A stretch of 64,000 bases of DNA from Asterias amurensis (taxonomy: Eukaryota; Echinodermata; Asteroidea; Forcipulatida; Asteriidae): positions 4,815,501-4,879,500 of the forward strand of contig NC_092668.1 of the NCBI RefSeq assembly GCF_032118995.1, in the 5' to 3' direction. How positions within the stretch are numbered: the stretch's first letter is position 1; every line of letters starts with the position of its first letter. Below are positions 45,030 to 64,000 of the stretch, in pieces. The position numbers and the translations under genes are program-made. Under the pieces are notes generated by a model. That model was not told where the DNA came from. It was given only the letters and a program-made list of their open reading frames with translations, and searched no databases.

Positions 45030-45115
45030 CGGTATACAAAAAAACCCAGGTCTTGTTAAATGCTGAAACCCGATGAAAACTTCAACTCAAATGTTACAAA
45101 CCTCCACCGGCCGAG
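45030..45115 (-). other. Untranslated leader exon candidate c (peptide gene copy 2)
   Basis: Third homologous leader with donor GTAAGT at 45029. It shares the ACTCGGCCGGTGG, TTGAAGTTTTCATCG and TTTCAGCATT blocks with leader b but lacks about 30 bp in the middle. It lies about 3.7 kb upstream of the signal-peptide exon of copy 2, a position matching leaders a and b for copy 1. Confidence 0.45.
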
Positions 45116-45337
45116 TACCAAAATAAAAAAAAAATGTAAAAGGGGTAATTCTAGACCGACTAGAAGACACCAACCGTGACGCAACAATGAGTATTGGTGA
45201 CATGACTGCTCACCTGCTCGCCATAGTTTGCACATGTTCCACTTCGATGCGTCCACCAAAAGGAAACCCCTGCTGGCGGTAACAAATTATCCACAACTAT
45301 GACATCATCCTAATGGTATGCAACATGGTATGCAATA

Positions 45338-45580
45338 AAATTCACGACACGAAGTTGTGTGCTTTCTGATGCTTGATTTCGAGACCTCAAAATTCTAAAC
45401 TTTAGGTCTCGAAATCAAATTCGTGGAAAATTACTTCTTTCTCGAAAACTATGTCACTTCAGAGGGAGCTGTTTCTCACAATGTTATATACTATCAACCT
45501 CTCCCCAATACTCGTAATCAAGAAAGGTTTAATGATGATAATTATTTTGAGTAATTACCAATAGTGTCCACTACCTTTAA
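45338..45580. mobile_element. Family B MITE, left half lost
   Basis: CACGAAGTTGTGTGCTTTC through CCACTACCTTTAA. Confidence 0.75.
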
Positions 45581-45937
45581 AGGTAAAGCATTTTTTTATG
45601 ACATGTGTTATAACCGTCAAAAAAATCTTGCTGAAGTATTACCACGATGACTAAAAGGCCTAAGCGTTAAGGGGTACCCAACCCCAATTTATGCCTGTGC
45701 GCCACCCAATTTGAAATCTGGACAATGGGGTTGGACAACGGGGTTGGACAACGGGGTTATACGCTTTGATGTGATATGCCTTGTGGAATTAGGTATCGAT
45801 GTGGAAGATGTGCAAACCCGTTTCAATCTTCATTGTTGTGTCACGGTTGGTGTATAATAAACACGTATTTATATTATAGACTTTTCCCAAAGGATACAAA
45901 AGCGCTTGGGAGAATGCAACCAAAAACCCATGAGAGC

Positions 45938-46166
45938 ATCAGGGCCAATTTCATAGAGCTCCTAAGCACAACAAATTTGCTTAGCATGAAATAAAAATAG
46001 GAATCCCAACCAAATTTCCACGTGATTTTCAGGATAAGCAAACAGCCCCAGTAACAAGCATGCGCATTAAATGGCAATTTGATTGGTAATCCTGTTTTTA
46101 TCAAGGAAGAAATTTCATGCTAAGCAAATTGTTGTGCTTAGCAGCTCTGTGAAATTTGGCCCTAAG
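45938..46166. mobile_element. Family E palindromic repeat
   Basis: AGGGCCAATTTCATAGAGC and GCTCTGTGAAATTTGGCCC ends. Confidence 0.75.
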
Positions 46167-46169
46167 CCT

Positions 46170-46560
46170 TGGTATAGAAATTGCGTTATTAAACAGCCAA
46201 CAAAGAATGATCTCAAATATATTAGATATTACAGTTTTCCATTAGCTGCAGGTTTCTACCTTGTACATGTATATAATGGAATTCTGCGTGACTCAAGGCC
46301 ATCATTTCGGTGCCGACGTGACGGCACCACTCCGACTCGGACTCGACAATACAGGGACACGTTGCCTCTGCAGCAAATGGATCAAGAACGGCGAAAAATT
46401 ATTAAGATAACAGAATTATAAATCTTAGGAATTTCAATATTTTATTTTCTGACTTCAAGAAATTAATTGTTCTCTCTGCATCTGTAGATCCATGAAACAT
46501 TTTTTATAGTATTTACAAAGCAAGATAAAATAAAATATTTGTTTAAATATGTATACTACA
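46170..46560. other. Intergenic, no gene seen
   Basis: An open frame running to 46421 has no motif I know and starts inside repeat E. Nothing else recognised. Confidence 0.3.
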
Positions 46561-46589
46561 ATATGCATTTAATGCAGTAGTTTGCCTCG

Positions 46590-46640
46590 TATTAAGTGCG
46601 ATATAAATGCATGTTATTATTTATTACTATTATTAATACA
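46590..46640 (+). mobile_element. Retroposon 3' end remnant
   Basis: TTAAGTGCGATATAAATGCA followed by TTATTATTTATTACTATT, the type of tail seen on L2/RTE-like elements. Confidence 0.4.
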
Positions 46641-46895
46641 AGAGCATCCAAAGGCATGATACTTCTCAGAGGCGGGTAATTGCCTCCATTGCCCATGTCA
46701 TTGCCTTGAAGCCCCTTCTGAAAATGCTCCAGTATCAATCCTAATACTTCACACACAGGCAATTGCTCCATGCCCCTAGTTATGCATTGGTGCCCATTGA
46801 ACTGTTCCAATAGAAATTTAAAATTTCCTTATTACAGGTGCCATTTACTGAATTTAAAAATCTTGGTGCCCCTGCCCTTTCAAAAAGAGAGCATA
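46640..46895. repeat. Family L dispersed repeat
   Basis: AGGCATGATACTTCTCAGAG, TGCCTCCATTGCCC, GGTGCCCATTGAACTG and CCCTTTCAAAAAGAGAGC. Confidence 0.6.
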
Positions 46896-47140
46896 AGGCT
46901 CACAACATTTGTTTACAAACTTTTCAATTGTTGAATTTAATAATTATAACAATTAATATGTATATTATTTTATTATTCAGTATTATTGTCCATCCTGTTA
47001 TTTTCACTTGCGCTGTTTGGATGTTGAATAAAATATAATAAATAAATTAAACATTTTTTTTCAAATAAAGTATGACCCATCAAAGCATACACAACTAACA
47101 GTATTACACCTTTAAGCATTCCTAAAACCATCTCAACTCC

Positions 47141-47528
47141 TTAAAGGCAGTGGACACTATTGGTAATTACTCCAAATAATTATAAGCATTAAGCCTCACT
47201 TGGTAAAGAGTAATGGGGAGAGGTTGGCAGTATAAAACATTGTGAGAAACGGCTCCCTCTGAAGTGGAGTGTTTTCGAGATAGAAGTAATTTTCCACAAA
47301 TTCGATTTCAAGACCTCAAGTTTAGAACTTGAGGTCTCGAAATCAACCATCTAAACGCAAACACAACTTCGTGTAACTAGGGTGTTTTCTTCTTTCATTA
47401 TTATCTCGCAACTTTGATGACCGATTGAGCTCAAATTTTCACAGGTTAGTTGCTTTATGCATATGTTGAGATACACCAACTGTGAAGGCTAGTCTTTGAC
47501 AATTACCAATAGTGTCCACTGCCTTTAA
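47141..47528. mobile_element. Family B MITE, complete
   Basis: TTAAAGGCAGTGGACACTAT to GTCCACTGCCTTTAA with TTAA at each end. Confidence 0.9.
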
Positions 47529-47684
47529 GAGTATGCAGCACCGACAACCGAAATGGCGCACAGGTCAGTTATCTTTCAAATCAGCAATGTATACATGTAC
47601 CCTCACAGGTAAAAACACTAATTCTTATACAGCGCATTTCAAAATAACCGTATCAATGCGCTTTACATTAGTGCCCTGCAGCTG

Positions 47685-47735
47685 ATTTCACAAAATGCTA
47701 GGATTAATCGTATCTCGAGTTATTAGGACGAGTAA
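47685..47735. mobile_element. Family D fragment
   Basis: GATTTCACAAAATGCTAGG and ATCTCGAGTTATTAGGACGA; one arm only. Confidence 0.5.
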
Positions 47736-47900
47736 CTGGGATGAGGGAGAGAATGTTTATTGTCAGGGGAAATGGACATAGAATGGTTTTATGTACTGCT
47801 GGGATTGGGTGGCCCAAGCATTTTCGGCCGGGATCCTAGATTACCGCTGTAGCCGTAGCTGTAGATGCAAATTCGAAAAACAGGCTTATTCTTGGTGATG

Positions 47901-48281
47901 TTAAAGGAACACAGTGCCTTGGATCGGTCGAGTTGGTGTTTGAAAAGCATTTGTTATAATATGCATATGGGTAGAAAGATGCTGTAAAAGTAGAATACAA
48001 TGATCCACACAAACATGCCTCGAAATTGCACGGTTTTTCTTTTACCTCGTTGACTAACACGGTCGGCCATTTATGGGAGTCAAATTTTTGACTCCCATAA
48101 ATGGCCGACCGTTTTTGTTCGCACAGTAAAAGGAAAACCATGCAATTTCGAGGCAAACTTGTGTGGATCATTGTATTCTACTTTTAAATTATCTTTCTAC
48201 CCATGTGCATTTCATAACAAACGGTTACAAACACTTTTGTATAGACCAACTCGTCCGATCCAAGGCAATGTGTTCCTTTAA
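47901..48281. mobile_element. Family A MITE, complete
   Basis: TTAAAGGAACACAGTGCC to GGCAATGTGTTCCTTTAA. Confidence 0.9.
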
Positions 48282-48351
48282 TGTATTCAGGGATGGCAGT
48301 TATTACTGAGAAAAAAAAATCAAAAATTTTATCCAGATCTTGGGCGGTCAG

Positions 48352-48722
48352 TTAAAGGGAAGGTACACGTTTGGTAACTACTCAAAACAAATATTAACTT
48401 AAAAACTGACTTGGTAACGAGCATTGGAGAGCTGTTGATAGTATAAAACATAGTGGGAAACGGCTCCCTTTGAAGTAGCATAGATTTTGAAATAGAGGTA
48501 ATTTCTCCCTAAATAATAAAAGACTTCTAGAAGTCTTTTATTCCTATCTGAAAGCACACGAGTTCGTCTAACAAGGGTGTTTTGTCTTTCATGAATTTCT
48601 CCCAACTTCGATGACCATTTGAGCTCAAAATTTCACAGGTTTGTAATTTTATGCATATGTTGAAATACACCAAGTGAGAACACTGGTCTTTGACAATTAC
48701 CAGCAGTGTACCTTCCCTTTAA
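48352..48722. mobile_element. Family B variant B2, complete
   Basis: Ends TTAAAGGGAAGGTACACG and GTGTACCTTCCCTTTAA differ from other B copies; the internal sequence is B-like. Confidence 0.8.
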
Positions 48723-48927
48723 ACTGAGAGCACTCCCACTTTTTGATAACCCCTTGAGTAGATTCAAATGAGCTTCTGGGTATCCAGAGTGTTAGAGATG
48801 ATCAAAGATCAGGTCTCTCTTTTATCTTGGGTTTAAATGTCAGCATTGTTTTGTCACCAGGCAGACACAAAAAAAGTATGAATTCAGACAAAAGTCTGAA
48901 AATCGCATCCAGGAAAGTCCTACAGCC

Positions 48928-49094
48928 GCATTCACGAAACGCTAGGATTAATCCTATCTCAAGTTAGGACGATTAACTCTTCCTAACTTAGGATGGGTTC
49001 AATGCATTCTAAAGTCTATGGATGCGGAACTGAACTCGTCCTAAATCCTAAGATTAACCCTAAGTTAGAAATAATTTGGTGAAATCGACTGCAG
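48928..49094. mobile_element. Family D palindromic repeat
   Basis: GCATTCACGAAACGCTAGGA to AATTTGGTGAAATCGACTGC; ends about 25 bp from the PARG stop codon, so it may lie in its 3' UTR. Confidence 0.65.
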
Positions 49095-49119
49095 TGATAG
49101 TTTACAAAGTGGTTTTACT

Positions 49120-63605
<14,486 letters not shown>

Positions 63606-63659
63606 CTAATGGAAAGAAAAAGAGAGCAGAACTTTAAGAGAGAAAGACACTATGTACTC

Positions 63660-63775
63660 TCACAAATTTTAAATAAATTTTGGGGTTGAACAAAGAATTG
63701 ACTAATGTGGGATTCGAACCAACGACCTACGGATTAATGTGCCGGCGCTCTACCAACTGAGCTAACTAGCCCTAT
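63660..63775 (-). mobile_element. tRNA-derived SINE, family T2
   Basis: Minus strand: TAGTTAGCTCAGTTGGTAGA (A box) and GGTTCGAATCCCAC (B box). Cloverleaf-like head but no clean 3' acceptor pairing, so not called as a functional tRNA. Confidence 0.65.
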
Positions 63776-64000
63776 AGTGACGGTGTCCCTATTTTGTCAA
63801 TATCTTTGTTCGGGGTGCCAGTCAGAAGCCATACAACCGTTAACTGCCGTGTAGCCAGGGATCACACCCAAAGTACGATACAACCTGGGAAGCGGCAGCC
63901 AGGGGATCACCTTAAGGGGATGCGACTTTTTGTTTCAGATTTCAATATAAACCACAAGGGAAACTGACTGGGTAAATGTTGAAATGAGTTTTGGGGATGA
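63776..64000. other. PARG upstream intron to window edge
   Basis: No exon recognised; GGGATCACACCC and CAGGGGATCACC are near-repeats. The remaining 5' exons of PARG must lie beyond the edge. Confidence 0.4.

Noticed and set aside
63711-63775. tRNA gene
   Set aside because: A and B boxes are good, but it is part of a dispersed SINE with a related head at 59432 and lacks clear acceptor-stem pairing.

Overview
This is a piece of animal nuclear genome: intron-rich genes with canonical GT/AG junctions, about 0.6 to 0.7 kb of conserved coding sequence per gene spread over 13 to 15 kb, and most of the rest made of transposons. All four genes I can support are on the minus strand. TIMM23 and PARG place it among metazoans. 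The mix of dispersed repeats (TTAA-flanked palindromic MITEs, tRNA-headed SINEs, an L2/CR1-like LINE tail) looks most like a marine deuterostome, and I would guess an echinoderm, perhaps a sea star. That taxon call is recognition, not proof.

Layout. 1-5000: a palindromic MITE cut by the window edge, then a 4.4 kb foldback element with TTAA target duplications and arms of about 1.8 kb. 5-8.9 kb: repeats only. 8.9-23.8 kb: TIMM23, the channel subunit of the mitochondrial inner-membrane presequence translocase, complete in 7 coding exons. 23.8-26.4 kb: its upstream region, a G/C homopolymer hairpin and a small MITE carrying a convergent pair of CTCF-like motifs. 26.4-34.2 kb and 36.6-45.1 kb: two tandem four-coding-exon genes for small secreted precursors (102 and 110 residues). 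Each has a near-identical signal peptide, then a short arginine-rich segment, then an acidic tail, with every coding intron in phase 1. I do not recognise this family, and it is the best candidate here for something undescribed. Three related leader exons lie upstream (31.7, 34.0 and 45.0 kb). 45-49 kb: repeats only. 49.1-63.6 kb to the right edge: PARG, the main poly(ADP-ribose)-degrading enzyme. Fourteen exons give the last 758 residues; the 5' end lies beyond the window.

How the genes relate. TIMM23 and PARG are housekeeping genes with no functional link. The two peptide genes arose by local duplication. Their signal peptides, leader exons and one tail motif are conserved while the cationic segment has changed, the usual look of a host-defence peptide family, but function is inferred only from architecture.

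Repeats. One TTAA-flanked palindromic MITE family (called B here) has about 28 copies, roughly 8-9 kb of the window by hand-drawn bounds. Many copies are nested, so several empty sites and target duplications can be read directly. Most open reading frames in the window are frames through these palindromes and not genes. Repeat family letters (A, B, C and so on) are names for this annotation only.
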